From the NCBI GenBank assembly GCA_003956705.1, contig QZCP01000170.1, positions 101,346 through 165,345 of the forward strand: a DNA stretch of 64,000 nt, in the 5' to 3' direction. Shown piece by piece: positions 10,241-21,981 of this stretch (position 1 is the stretch's first letter; every line of letters starts with the position of its first letter). The position numbers and the translations under genes are program-made. The notes under the pieces were generated by a model. That model was not told where the DNA came from. It worked only from the letters and a program-made list of their open reading frames with translations, and did no database searches. The DNA is from Brevipalpus yothersi. Taxonomy: Eukaryota; Arthropoda; Arachnida; Trombidiformes; Tenuipalpidae.

Positions 10241-10925
10241 CTATTTCACCTCTCTGTTAATCAGACCCTGAAAAAGAATTTATAAAACAAAGTAATTCTA
10301 CTCGCCACTTTTGGTAGTTTATGCCCTGTTGCCGTAGCTATTTCAATTTTCGTTCGATTGTCCCAGTGTTTTCTCATCTTCTCGGTGATCTTCTTTTACA
10401 ATAACTTTCAGCCAAAAAATCTCATAGATCTTAGGCTAAGAACCAATCAGTTATGGTCGATTAAGGATCGTATACTGGAGGATAGAGATGATGATGGTAG
10501 TTGTCGATGTTTGGAATTCAAAATATTCAAATTAAAGAGGAGATGATTCATTTATGTCTCGAAAGTTTTGCGTGAAACTATGCTTTTGCAACTTTTCCTG
10601 CAAGTATAACGAATTTTTGGAGTGATTTTCTGGGTCTTCAATGAGTTTCATACCCAAAACTGAACTTTTCTCATGTGCTGAGAGCTACCAATCTTGAGTC
10701 GTATTGCCTACTGGGGTCAGCACGCTAGCAGAATGTCGCAAAATAGCTTCCGATGTCATGATGACTTCAGAGACTCAAAAGTAGAGATCGAATGATTTGA
10801 CTTCATTAGATGTTTTCCGGGTGATTGTTTCAACCAGACATACGATCACGAGTTTATTGAATCATATTGCCCCCTTTTACGATTGAATGGGCGTAGGACT
10901 GTGGAATGATTCAGTAGAATAAGTT
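10241..10925. other. Intergenic, 3' UTR of the carboxylesterase on the - strand
   Basis: TTTATT at 10853-10858 is an AATAAA on the - strand, about 70 bp past the esterase stop. Nothing else is recognised. Confidence 0.4.
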
Positions 10926-12708
10926 TCAGAGACGCTCATTATTGACTTGCGGGATGTGCATCTTCCAATAATCTTCTCTATTAGAGTTTCGATCGATTGG
11001 TATTTGCTTATTTATGGAGTATCGGTCTCGTATTGATAATTTTGGAATCAAATTTTCTGTGAAAAATTTGAATCTATCAACCGCTCGTCTTGCAGGAGTA
11101 TCATCAATTTCCAATTTATCATTGGCAGTGAGGTGGATCACTGGCATGTCCACAGCATTTTTACCAGAGACTCTCCATGCTGACCAGGGTACTTTTCTGT
11201 TGGAAGTCAAATAGATTAAATTGAACCATATATCTTCAGCACAAGACTTACCCTGTTCTGGCGAAATCAGCCCAAATTCCCATCATGTAGCTACTGACTT
11301 TCCTATCATCATCAGTGTAATCTTTTGGATTCTCAAAAGGTCTACCAAAAATGAATATCAAATCATCTTGGTGACAAACACCATACTCTCTATCTAAAGT
11401 ACAGACTGGTTGAATGTTCTTATTTGGATTGTGAGCAAGAATATAAGCATAAGTGGATCCAACTCGTTGACGAAGTGTATACCGACGACCTATCTCAAAA
11501 TCAGCTCCAAATACCACATCATCTATCAGAGTCTTTATACCAGATTGTAGTTGATTCGCTGATTTTTGTCCTGGATCACCAACATACCATCGTGCAACTC
11601 GCTTCACCACCTCAGGCTTGAACATAACTGCTATCATTTCCAGAGCATCATCATAAGTGAGTTTCGGTGTACTGAACAGTTGATACAATAAGCCAGACAT
11701 TAATGGAGATGCATCACCAAGATTCCTTCCAAAAAGAAAATCCACATCATTGAAATAAGTATCGTTAAGGAAATTACTGTCCACTGTAGACGGAACGTAT
11801 TCACCTCCATAGGTTGCCGAAAAAGCGTAGATTTTATTAGGCGATAGGAGCACGAGTTTCTCTGCCGGAATTGACTGGAGACATTCAAGCTTATCCTTAG
11901 CTTTATCACATCCAGATCGATTAAGAACTGTTTCTGTTGAGAGAGAGGTCTGAAGATTTGGTCTGATTGAGTAGAGTATTGGAGAAAAGCTTTGAGCAAT
12001 TGCTCGAGTGAAAAGACCAGTAGCATATGGAGATGCCATATGCAAAGCAATCGAAAGTCCACCAGCACTTTGACCAAAAATGGTAATACTATTTGGATCA
12101 CCCCCGAAAGCAGCGATATTGTCCTTTACCCAGCGCATAGCCATGTTTTGGTCCCAAATACCTTGATTGCCAATGAATTCTGGAATCTTATCATGATAGA
12201 GGAAACCAAAAACATCTAGACGATAGTTGATGGTCACAAGAATGATGTCTTGTGTTGCTACCAGTGTATCGCTCAGATAGGGAAAGTCAGACCCTGATCC
12301 ATAAGTGTAGCGTCCGCCATGAATCCAGAACATTACTGGCCGTTTCATTTCGTTCGAACTGGCGAAAGTTCTCTCAGTTACCAGAATATTGAGGAACAAA
12401 CAGTCCTCACTCATGGGTGTGTGTACGTATCTTAAGTATTGTGTGAATTGCATACAAGTTGGCCTGATACTGGTAGCTTTGTAAATACCTTTTCGAATTT
12501 TACTTCGAGTTGGTTTCATGAACCTGAGCTTACCAATTGGTGGCTCAGCATATGGAATACCATAAAAGTGGTAAATATTCCCATTTTTACGTTGATTTAT
12601 GGATCCAACGATCGGTCCATCTGTTGTTTCAACTATCGGAGTTTCAAGGATTGAGGCTACAAATGGATTAGTTGAGAGTAGAACACAAATAGTCACAAAC
12701 TGATGCAT
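10926..12708 (-). CDS. Type-B carboxylesterase (cholinesterase-like), copy 1
   Basis: Exons 12708-11252 and 11196-10926 joined across a 55-bp intron; 575 residues. An N-terminal signal peptide (about 1-19) is followed by the alpha/beta-hydrolase fold of the COesterase family. Visible marks: GIPYAEPPIGKLRF (50-63), EDCLFLNI (101-108, carboxylesterase signature), oxyanion loop HGG (130-132), nucleophile Ser214 in FGQSAGG, and catalytic His in GVCHQDDLIF. The catalytic acid, usually Glu in (D/E)EG, aligns with Asp in NLGDASPLM. The length is normal for the family and there is no C-terminal membrane anchor. The copy at 28944-30744 has the same intron position and phase. It probably hydrolyses carboxyl esters outside the cell or in the secretory route; substrate unknown. 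Confidence 0.9.
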
Positions 12709-14103
12709 TCCAATTCACTACACAGTTTTAGAGGTATTAACCGGGTTTCCAACATGAACGAATCATCCATGTTGGAGTGAATGCTTCTCATCACCGTCTG
12801 TTTTGTCGATTAAAGAAAAATTTGAATTAATGAATATTCAGAAAATCCAGAGAATTCGAGTGCACACCTTCGTAGTCACTGTAACTTTCATGGGAAATAT
12901 GTGTCTGTTTCGTCGCTTGATCATGCATCTTTCTCACTATTCAAACAGTTAGCCAAGATTTGCTTTAGATTCATCCCAATTATTGCTCGGAAATAATCCC
13001 TCAGCTTCATCACTACATGAAATTATGATTAAATGGGCTCAATTGGAACGAATCTTGGTTCTCGGAAACTGTTTCATTAGTTTCTGGATGAAATGTTTCC
13101 CTAAAGTTCACAGTAGATCTAGAGTGTTGATTGAACTTTTCGATGCTGGATTCGAGAAAAAAGTTCGAATTTCATTGGATTTTTTATCTAAAATTAGGTT
13201 TTATTATTGCCAAATCTGATTGAGGGTTAGTTTTTTGGCTCTCAATTCATATTAGTGCAAGCTACAAGAACATATTCTAAGAATTCCTCGAATTTCATAC
13301 ACTCTAGCTTCATGAATTATTTCTTTTTCAAGAAAACCCTTTTCATGAACGTCAGCTCACAAATTGTAGGAATGACTTATAAATTGTAGATATTCTCATC
13401 TTTGGGCTGATTCATTGAATAGACCATTAGTCTTTCTTTTGTTCCAACGATGAAAATCTTGGAAACACAATTCACCATCGTTTTAAAATTTATAATATTA
13501 GTTATTGGGTGGGAATAAATGGAAATAAAGCAATTTGCTTGCAATGCGATGTTTATTAACGTAAATAAATGTCGTATAGCTGTAATGAATTGTCCAAATG
13601 ATGTTTAGTCTCAATAGCAATCTATTCTATTGCCATTAATGTTCAGGAATGTGGTAAGGTTTATCTTTTCCAAAATATCTCTAGGATTTCTGAACTTTTT
13701 CAGTTCGAACCATTTCTAGACTTTCCAAAAGATAATTTAAAGGCCGAATTGGCTCCTACATCCGAATTAACAATTATTGAGTGATTAACCAATCTCTGAT
13801 TCAATTTTATTCATCCATAATTTGTTTATTGTACAATTTTGTGATTTGGCCCATATTCTGAGAAATCATCTGATCCAAATAAACTGATAGCATTGCAATG
13901 CTATCAGATCATGAAAAATACATTGAAAATTTTTTGTCTCTGAAGAGTTTTGTTGAACAACTTTTCAAGGAATCGAATATAAAACCCTCCCAAATGCATC
14001 TGATATCCTAAATTGATCAGAAGAACTTTTCAGAATTGAGGAGTAATTAGAAATTTCTTGTATATTGGATTCCACTTGAATAGATGATGAGCATCTTCCA
14101 CTG
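12709..14103. other. Intergenic, contains a perfect palindrome
   Basis: No gene is supported. It holds a 24-bp perfect palindrome at 13884-13907, listed separately. The frame at 12983-13219 has no domain or paralogue in the window. Confidence 0.4.
13884..13907. repeat. Perfect 24-bp palindrome
   Basis: Half-site CTGATAGCATTG is followed directly by its reverse complement with no spacer. It lies in gene-free DNA. Similar spacerless palindromes occur at 17358-17383 and 37832-37880. Confidence 0.85.
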
Positions 14104-14312
14104 TTTGATGCAGGATTTTACATTAGCCAAACGATTCTTCATCATAACTATAAGCCGTGTGCCTGTGCTCTCTTTGAAGTTTTCAAAATATAGATTATGA
14201 AGAACTTCGAAAATTTTGAGGGAAATCCGATCATATCCATCATCAATAGTTCACTGTCATAGCATGGTGGATAAATACCAGCGAGGGGAAATTCCTTCCT
14301 CATATACATGGG
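14104..14312 (+). pseudogene. SMYD relic (SET core)
   Basis: One frame from 14104 to 14262 reads LFDAGFYISQTILHHNYKPC, then ACALFEVFKI, a stop (TAG), and IMKNFENFEGNPIISIINSS. It aligns across its whole length with the SET core of SMYD copy 5 (GLYIGRTVFDHSCMPNACTL ... PPVISIINNSL). The HSC of the AdoMet motif is HNY here. Weaker similarity to the segment before the post-SET cysteines continues to about 14312. There is no MYND region upstream. Confidence 0.75.
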
Positions 14313-15228
14313 TGCTCAATAATCCCATTATATTGATCATAACCAGGACCAGATTTTGAGAATCTTTGAAGTTTAATTATTGTTTCGAATGGTCCTACAC
14401 TATGCTTTGTCTGCATAAATTTTTGGGAGATCAACTCATAAAAATTCTCAAATGAAGATCCGAATTTTTTCCCTGATTCCACATCTCTACTATCATATAG
14501 TCGATATTTTCGATAATCCCATTTCAGTTATGATTTCTCACCGAACTCTGAAGTAAGAAAAGCATTTCTTGTGCATACCTTGTACCATATGTGATTTTTT
14601 CATACATGTATTAACAAAATTCTGTTTTTACTGAATGGTTTTTGAAAAGGTTTTTCAGGTGCAGAGGGAAAATTCGATTTTGAGAAAGAAGAATAAAAAA
14701 TTGGTTAATCTAATTTCTGGTTTTTGGTTTTTGGTTTTTGGTTTCTGATTCCTGGTTTCTGAATTGAAGGACAACTACTCATAGCGATAGCAACTATCTT
14801 GTGATACGTGATCAATGTAAGCTCTCAAGTCTCTCAATCAATCAAGGGAAAAGATTAGATTTCAAGTTAATTTTGATCCAAGATTAATCAATATAATCGA
14901 ATGAAGAAAAGTTATCTTAATTTACAATATTTATAGTGCGCATGACATAGATTGAGCAGCTGAGAAAAGCGTTTCACTAAAAAAAATGATGAAACTTTGG
15001 GAAAAGATTTCACTTTATCTTACTCTATCAACATACTATTTTCTTTTTGTTTGTGTGGATATTTGGCGAGTTTCCCTTAAATCTGATAATTTGTGAGACA
15101 ACAATTCAAAAATCTCTGATTCATAATATTCATCACCACCATCGAGCGAATGTGGAGCAATTTATATTGGCATGTTGAAAATTGAACCAAACATAATTCA
15201 ACGTTCAATTTAGGATAATCCCAGGAAA
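14313..15228. other. Intergenic upstream of SMYD copy 4
   Basis: It contains a short tandem array of a TTTTTGG-type 7-mer at about 14715-14750 with degenerate edges. No gene is seen. Confidence 0.4.
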
Positions 15229-16185
15229 ATGGTTCAACTCAAGCGTGGTGATATTATCGGTGAAGGAATGCCTTTTGCTCATTGTGTGACTAAAGAATTT
15301 AGAAAAACTCGATGTCATCACTGTTTGAAATTGAGGTGAGTTTATTTTGTCTATGGGACAGATGCAGTCCATGATTTTTTTTACATGTGCCCTGTTCATC
15401 TTTCCTTTAGACGCCTTGGAAAATGTGCCAAATGTAAAGTAGCCCGATATTGTAGTGTAAAGTGTCAAAATGACGATTGGAAATATGTACATCAAAGTGA
15501 ATGTGATATTTTCCGAAAAGACTCATCAAGACCAGTGCCAGTTTTATTTCAAGACGATAGCGTACGATTAGTACTCCGATGTATGCTTATTCTGCATAAA
15601 AGTCCATCGAAAGCTGATGAAGAGGTTGAAACCTATCGAGGTCTCAGGAGTTTCTCTTCCTTGATCAGTCACACTGAGAATATCTTCAAAAGACAATGTT
15701 TGGGTGCAGAAAGAGCTCTCTATATGGCCTATCTCTTCAAATCTCTGGGACTCGAATTTGATGTGAATAATTTCAAAGGAATTTTCGGAAGGGTTATGAT
15801 CAACTCTCACACCATGGTTTTGGAAAATAATGATGAGGCCGGCTTCGGCTTGTACTTGGGTGCCTCCGTTATCGATCATAGCTGTGTGCCAAACGTTACT
15901 TTCCACCATGTTGACCTTAAAATGCAAATCAAAGTGATCAGAAAGTTTTTCACAGAAGAAGAGTCCCCGGCTGTGTGTTATATTGATTGCAATCAACCTA
16001 AAAAATTCAGACAGATATTGTTGAAAGAGCGCTACTTTTTCACCTGCAAATGTATTCGGTGTTCGAGTACAGATGATTACAAGAAGGAAGCTGATTCGAA
16101 GGGAGTAAAGCCCCTAACTTCCTATCAAAAAGAGGTCTTGGCTCGGAACCGGATGTTGAACGATGGACTGATGGATCATGACTGA
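15229..16185 (+). CDS. SMYD-like SET/MYND protein (copy 4), short C-terminus
   Basis: Exons 15229-15335 and 15411-16185; 293 residues. The start is fixed by the 107-bp first exon shared by all copies. The MYND finger is complete (CHHC ... CAKCKVARYC ... C ... HQSEC). The SET core carries GLYLGASVIDHSCVPN, a Tyr in VCYIDCNQPKK, and post-SET CKCIRC. It ends about 35 residues after the post-SET cysteines (LNDGLMDHD), so the helical tail present in copies 1 and 6 is missing. SMYD enzymes methylate lysines on histones or other proteins. The Asp for Asn in the DHSC motif is shared by the whole local family and leaves activity open. Confidence 0.85.
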
Positions 16186-16338
16186 CCAGACTAATATCAG
16201 CTCTGTTTTGATCGCTTTTTGGGGACATTCTGAAGATTCTCATCACTTCAAGAACGTGATTTCAAGGGCCTTAAGTCAAGACTCAGTCCTGGTGGATGGT
16301 TTCCAGAACAAGTTCGAGTTTTCGTTGTCTTGGTGGAA

Positions 16339-17154
16339 TTAGGAGATTCTCGAGTTTTGGAACCTCAGGAACCTTGGTAGGTTATGATTTCTTGAAAGCT
16401 TCTGGAGGCTTGGCAACGCTTTGAGTTTTGGAAGTTTCTTGCTTCTCAGTTTCGGAAGTCTTGGCAGTTTTGGATAATTTTTGCGTTTCAGAAATTTTCT
16501 CCAGAGCTGCTCCGGTGGAATCTGTCTTTTCATTTGATACTGTTAATTTTCCAGGAGGGTCTTTCTTCTTAGACTTTCTGAGGTAGATGATCAAGCCAAT
16601 TAAGATCAAAATTATAACAATTGGAATCAGCTCAAAGAAGAACAGTGCTTCACCGGTAGGTATGTCCTGTGTTAGTTCTTCGATATGGATTCGCATTGGC
16701 CCACCATATGATCGAACAAAGATGATGGAACAATTTTTCTGATCAAAATCATCAGTGATTGCTGAATATGCCTTGCCAGAGAGGATAACATCATTAATTC
16801 ATTTGCCAGATATTTCGAAATATACTCTCTCTCCAAACTTTTCATTCAATTCATATAATTCATATATTCACCTAGTTTTTTTCTCTTCTCAATGCTCAAT
16901 AATACAGTTTGATTGCCATGAAAACAAACAATCTTCATTTTGTTTTTACCAGAGATAAACATGTCCACCACTACATACTGATGACATTCATTTTCATTAT
17001 AATTCAAATATTCATTTTCCACCAGTAAGGTGGAAAAATTTTGATTATCACTGTCCACCAATGGTATGAAGAGATCATCGAACTGGATGAAATTCGTTGG
17101 CTAGTGAGAGAAGCAGACTATCAGGAAAGACAGAAGCAATAAAAATTGATGCAT
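16339..17154 (-). pseudogene. PSI-family membrane protein pseudogene with internal deletion
   Basis: From 17154 the - strand reads a signal-like start (MHQFLLLLSFLIVCFSH), then an in-frame TAG where intact copies have Lys, then the N-terminal ectodomain (NFSTLLVENEYLNYNENE and onward) to about 16850. It then jumps directly to the membrane-proximal domain (NEKFGERVYFEISGK, a second stop, CSIIFVRSYGGPMRI), the membrane segment and a Thr/Lys/Ser-rich tail ending at 16382. Roughly 350 residues, including the PSI cysteines, are missing. Two stops and at least one frameshift make this a clear pseudogene. The tail and membrane segment stay open over 104 codons, so part of it decayed only recently. 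Confidence 0.85.
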
Positions 17155-17639
17155 TGTCTTGAAGCATTTGAATTTTTTTGTCATTTATTAGAAGTTCTGA
17201 ACGTCAATCGAAAGGTTAATTACGCAATTCTCAACTCTTCTCACTGTCATGATTGAGTGGGAGTCGAAAACTCAGTTAATATACTGATATACTGATAATA
17301 ATCCACACAATTTAGCTCTAACAAATCCTCAATCCTCAATCCACAATCAACCTAGGTCGATTACTATCAGCTGATAGTAATCGTTTCTCCTCAGTACTGC
17401 ACAATTCATGATGTGATTTGCATACAGGGATAGATTTATTTATCTCTTGAATACTTATGAAATTTTCAAAAATTTTGAGTCGTTATAATGAATTTATTGA
17501 AGAAAAAGTTCTGCACTGTTTATTCATGATTTTCATCGAATAACTGTAATAATAATATATGAAGATTGAACCACGGTGTATCATTATCAAAACAATTAGA
17601 AGATAGGTTCTAGCTTTGAGCAAACCCATTTTATGTGTT
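17155..17639. other. Spacer between PSI-family copies, with palindrome
   Basis: It holds the 26-bp perfect palindrome at 17358-17383 and - strand AATAAA-type signals near 17495-17524 for the 17640-19397 gene. Confidence 0.5.
17358..17383. repeat. Perfect 26-bp palindrome
   Basis: Half-site CGATTACTATCAG is followed immediately by its reverse complement, with no spacer. It is able to form a cruciform or RNA hairpin. It sits between two PSI-family copies. Confidence 0.85.
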
Positions 17640-19397
17640 TTAGGAATTTTCTGTTTGTTCACTAGAATTTGTCATTGCAGAAATTGCAGGTGATGTGCCT
17701 TTGGAGTCTGTACTGCTCAACGATACCGATTTCCCAGCTTCTGTTTTGTTGGTTTTCTTATTGAAAATGCCCACCACGGTACCAATCAAAATGATAATGA
17801 TGATAACTGATGATAAAATATAAATAGAAATCCAAATAAAATCAGATGGAGTCTCACTAGAAGGCTCAAGATGAATTGTCATCGGTCCTCCAGTAGATCG
17901 AATAAAGTTAATCCAACAATTGTCCGGATCATAGATATCAATATTACGCGCCGAATATTTATTACCAGAATATTTAACATCATCTATTCGCTCACCAGAT
18001 ATTTCGAGATACACTTTTTCTCCGAACTTTTCATTCAATTCATATGGTACTGAGATTTTGACCTCAAACTTTCCACCAGTTAAATTTCTGTATATTACAG
18101 TTCCATTGAAGCATTGATAATTCTCGATGTTGGAATCAGATCGCTTGTCAATACATTTGATGCCACTCCAAATACAAGGATTGTAGTACCCCAGCATGGT
18201 ACAAGTTTCACAAGAAGTGAACTCAAAGCATTCTAGAATTGGAAAAAGATCTGGTTTTCTGACCATTTCTCCAAAGAAAATAACAAAGAATCCTTTTCTG
18301 TGATCTACATAATCAATTTTCGTGATTGGATAGGTTTCTAGACTCAGACTCAAATTTCTTGAGCATTGGATCCCATCACGTTTGTTCAGATCACAGATAC
18401 GAATTTTCGGGTGAAATTTATCACCATACCTAACCACAAGTTTCAATTTCTCCAACTCATGACCGAGCCAGTAGGCATTCCGAAGTTCGGGTTCGTTTGG
18501 GAAGCTGTTTTCTGCCTCTATCTTTTCGTAAATGTATATCAACATCTCATTCTGATCACTACAATTTTTCGCAACCACTTTCTGGTCCCGTAACCAATTC
18601 TCTAATCTGAGAAGGTTCGCAGAATATTCTCCTTTTTTACAATTTTCAATCGCTTTCTTCATTTCATCGAGTATGGTAGAAAATGAATAAACCCTTAAAA
18701 AAGCGCCAAAGATCGTCTGAATAAGCAGAGAGGGTTCAGGATAAGATTGGACGAACATTACTTGCCCCAAGATTTCCAAACTTATCGCCAAGATCTGTGG
18801 AACTTTTTGTTTGACTATATCGTTTGGAGACTGGACAATTCTCAAAATGAATAGACTTTTCTGTGATTCATGTGTATTGTAAGGTATATAGATATCATTA
18901 TTCCAGATGAATGATCTACCATTGATCCATTCATAGTCTTTTTCCATTGCGGGAGGTTCTTTATTCATATTTCCTTTCAAATCCATAGTTGCAAGGAAAA
19001 TTGTCGAATTGAAATGCAATTTTTCTGTGATAACCCATACAAAATCACTTGCAACAGTTTGCGGGACTAAGCTTAGACCTTCCAATATATTGAAATCTGC
19101 TATCTTTCTTGGCCCTGAAACATCCCAAATAGCAGTTTGACCCTCATGAAAACCCACAATTGAATTTCTATCTTTACCAGCGATAAAAAAATTTGCCCAT
19201 TTACTCATATTAAAATCATTGTGTTTGAAATCCAAATATTCACCATTTATCAAAAGTGTAAAAATGTTAGCCCAATAACTACCGTTCACTTGTTGCAGGT
19301 AAGCATCGTTAAATTTAATGAAATCTGTTGGCTTGTGAGAAGAACAGCACATCAATAAACTCGATAACCATATGAACCAATTCATCGCTTGAAACAT
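17640..19397 (-). CDS. Single-pass membrane protein with PSI domain, copy A
   Basis: 585 residues in one exon. Signal peptide about 1-20. Residues 25-385 form a large ectodomain with repeated short hydrophobic strands, possibly a reduced sema-type propeller. The PSI domain is at 390-429, with Cys390, 396, 399, 408, 415 and 429 (FTSCETCTMLGYYNPCIW). A membrane-proximal beta-rich domain at about 440-512 contains NFIRSTGGPMTIH. The membrane helix is at 521-544, followed by a 41-residue Ser/Thr-rich tail. Sema-PSI-IPT order is that of plexins and semaphorins, but the first domain is too diverged to call by eye. Many NxS/NxT sites suggest glycosylation. Probably a cell-surface receptor or adhesion protein. 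The paralogue at 22821 has a longer tail. Confidence 0.8.
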   Translation of the reverse strand: MFQAMNWFIWLSSLLMCCSSHKPTDFIKFNDAYLQQVNGSYWANIFTLLINGEYLDFKHNDFNMSKWANFFIAGKDRNSIVGFHEGQTAIWDVSGPRKIADFNILEGLSLVPQTVASDFVWVITEKLHFNSTIFLATMDLKGNMNKEPPAMEKDYEWINGRSFIWNNDIYIPYNTHESQKSLFILRIVQSPNDIVKQKVPQILAISLEILGQVMFVQSYPEPSLLIQTIFGAFLRVYSFSTILDEMKKAIENCKKGEYSANLLRLENWLRDQKVVAKNCSDQNEMLIYIYEKIEAENSFPNEPELRNAYWLGHELEKLKLVVRYGDKFHPKIRICDLNKRDGIQCSRNLSLSLETYPITKIDYVDHRKGFFVIFFGEMVRKPDLFPILECFEFTSCETCTMLGYYNPCIWSGIKCIDKRSDSNIENYQCFNGTVIYRNLTGGKFEVKISVPYELNEKFGEKVYLEISGERIDDVKYSGNKYSARNIDIYDPDNCWINFIRSTGGPMTIHLEPSSETPSDFIWISIYILSSVIIIIILIGTVVGIFNKKTNKTEAGKSVSLSSTDSKGTSPAISAMTNSSEQTENS

Positions 19398-20152
19398 TTG
19401 ATCTGCTTCGTTGCCAGTGGATGGAACCGAAACTTTCGAAGGGATCTACACTGATTCTGAGGTCATAATCGATATATCACACGTCAAGGTTAACACATTC
19501 AATCATGGTGAATGAGTAACTATGTATGCAATCGTTATATCGTATCCTGTCTAATATAATTTCTGAAACAATGAATAATTTACTTGCAAACTTAGAAAAA
19601 CTACGACTAATTAGAGGCATGGCAGCACTGACATTGTTAAATTTTCTTGCTTTCCATGAATTTGGTGAGATAAATTTCAACTGATATCGATGTTTTGGAA
19701 CTCTATTCGAATCTGTTCGTAAGAGTCTCATTATCCAACTTTGATTGGTTTTTTGCCCACAGTTGATCTGAATGACAATTATGGTACAAAAGAACAACGA
19801 GTATTGGAATGCGAATCAACATACATGAATTAATAAAACTATGTAAAACATTGCTGGAAGACTGGGTTGAAATTTTCATCCACCCTCCAGTGGGCCTGGT
19901 GAAGCTATTAGTATTATAATGAGTGAATAATCTTTTTTATCACGATAATTCCATTTGATACATTGTGAAGAGCATAGAATGAATTATAATTTGCAAAATA
20001 ATTCATTTTCGAGGATATTTGGCGATACATGTATTTACTGAATGAGTCCAACTCATACAGCTGACACAAGACGTGTGAACGTTATTCTATCAACTTGAGT
20101 GACCAGATGTTTATTCTTATGTTGATGACGATAAAAACCATGATAAACAAAA
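19398..20152. other. Intergenic, nothing recognised
   Basis: No paralogue relic, repeat or gene is recognised in this stretch. The - strand frame at 19477-19797 lacks any support. Confidence 0.4.
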
Positions 20153-20532
20153 TTAATAGGCGAACAAAAGATTCAGCCTCAAATAAAATGTATCTCCCTT
20201 TCCTAGTTTAGAATAATTTTTCGAATAAACTCGATCATGGAAATATTTGGGTGAAAATTTTCGAAATTCCATGACATTTATTTCTGCATTCAGAGGTATA
20301 AGTGTTATCAAGACGTCAGATATTCCGAGATATACTTCCTCATCAAATTTTTCATTCAATTTACACAGTACTGAGATTTTCACCTCAAACTTTCCATCAA
20401 TTGGATTCTTAAACATCCCTCTCCACCAAAACATTGACAACTTTCTGCACTTGAGCTATACCACTTGTCATCACATTTAGAATCACTCTAAATACAAGAA
20501 CTGTGATGTTCAAAAGTAAAGTAAGTTTCATA
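20153..20532 (-). pseudogene. PSI-family relic (PSI domain and membrane-proximal part)
   Basis: From about 20530 the - strand reads ETYFTFEHHSSCI, a stop where intact copies have the Trp of CIWSG, then SDSKCDDKWYSSSAESCQCF. After a frame change it reads GKFEVKISVLCKLNEKFDEE and VYLGIS. This aligns with the PSI domain and following domain of the intact gene (ETCTMLGYYNPCIW ... GGKFEVTISVPYKLN). It is isolated: no N-terminal region or membrane segment is recognisable. Confidence 0.75.
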
Positions 20533-20890
20533 AGGATTTAAAAAATCTCAAAAATTCATTCAACCTGGACCCAAGCTCAAATGAATATTGAGAAAAATTT
20601 GTGGCGCTACTGTCCACTTGAACCCAATATTTGAGTTCAAGTAGAAGTGCTTAAGGATTTTTTGTCAAAAAACTTTAAAAAAGACCTCAACCCGATCAGA
20701 ATTTACCAAGCTACTCATCTTTTTGAGAATTCGAAACTCTTTTCCCCTTCTTCCAAACCATTCTTTCGAACTGTATTAGCTTTCAACCTTAACGCTTGTA
20801 CTCCCAATTTGTTCTTCAGTTCAGGACCAGGATAACATTAACAAAAAAGTTTATTAACTTTTGATACTCAGAACTTGACACCCTCACGAA

Positions 20891-21821
20891 ATGGTTAAAT
20901 TTAAGATGGATGATGTTATCAGCGAATGCTATCCGTTTGCCCATTGTGTTGCATCAGGAGACAAAGATGGACGATGTCATTATTGTTTGGCAATCAAGTA
21001 AGATCAAACTCTGAAAATCTTGTAGGTTTTGAATATTCTTTGTTGTTTCAACTATTTCTAGATCCCTCAAGAAATGTTCCAAATGCCAAATCGTTCGCTA
21101 TTGTAGCTCTGATTGTCAAGCTCAAGATTGGAAGAATGTTCATCAAAGTGAATGTAAAGTTTTCAAAAAAGATTCATCAAGTGCTAATCCAATTTTACTC
21201 AAAGATGATTTCACTAGACTTGTTTTACGATGCCAGTTAATTCTCAACAAATATCCTGAAAAAGCCAATGAATTGATCGATACATACAATGGTCCAAAAA
21301 GTTTTTCATCTTTAAAAAGTTGTGTTGAACATATTTTTGGAGAATCAAGTATGAAATCGATAATAGGCTATCGGATGGGTGATATCTTCAAATCATTGGG
21401 TGTACCTATCAAGATTGAAGAGTACCTGGAAATTTTCGGTAAAGTGATGATCAATTTTAATTCACTCGCCGATGTATCCTTGGTACCTTATGGTGTAGGA
21501 TTGTACATTGGCCGAACAGTTTTTGATCACAGCTGTATGCCCAATGCCTGTACTCTTTTCGATGGTTTTAAGATGCGAATTAGAGCCATGAAAGACTTTG
21601 ACAGTGGCCAAGAGCCTCCAGTAATATCTATCATCAATAATTCGCTATCAGTGCATGATAGACAAGACTTGGTGAGGGAACATTTCTTTTTCACTTGTAA
21701 GTGTCCTCGATGTTTGAATCCTGATGATCATCAGCAAGAAGTCAAATTTCGTCAACAACAAATCAAATTCTTGGCTTTTGTTGTGAAAGAAGCTTCACCA
21801 GATTGTGCTCTGGTTGAGTGA
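20891..21821 (+). CDS. SMYD-like SET/MYND protein (copy 5), short C-terminus
   Basis: Exons 20891-20997 and 21062-21821; 288 residues. Complete MYND finger (CHYC ... CSKCQIVRYC ... C ... HQSEC). SET core GLYIGRTVFDHSCMPN, then post-SET CKCPRC near residue 260. The protein ends soon after (KEASPDCALVE), without the helical tail of copy 6. An AATAAA lies 155 bp past the stop. The relic at 14104-14312 is most like this copy, as shown by the shared VISIIN and NACxLF segments. Putative lysine methyltransferase or divergent family member. Confidence 0.85.
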
Positions 21822-21975
21822 TTTCCTGTGATCAGCTAATTGATATAATCACCGAAAAATATCGAGGTTTCTCTACTCATTTCATTATATCGATGACCAT
21901 CAATTCTATTCCATAATTCATCAGTTGTAGACTAGAACTACCCAACAATCATAGCATTAAAAGCATTTTTGTGTG

Positions 21976-21981
21976 AATAAA
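21976..21981 (+). promoter_or_regulatory. Poly(A) signal of SMYD copy 5
   Basis: AATAAA 155 bp past the stop codon at 21821, followed by AT-rich sequence. Confidence 0.5.
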
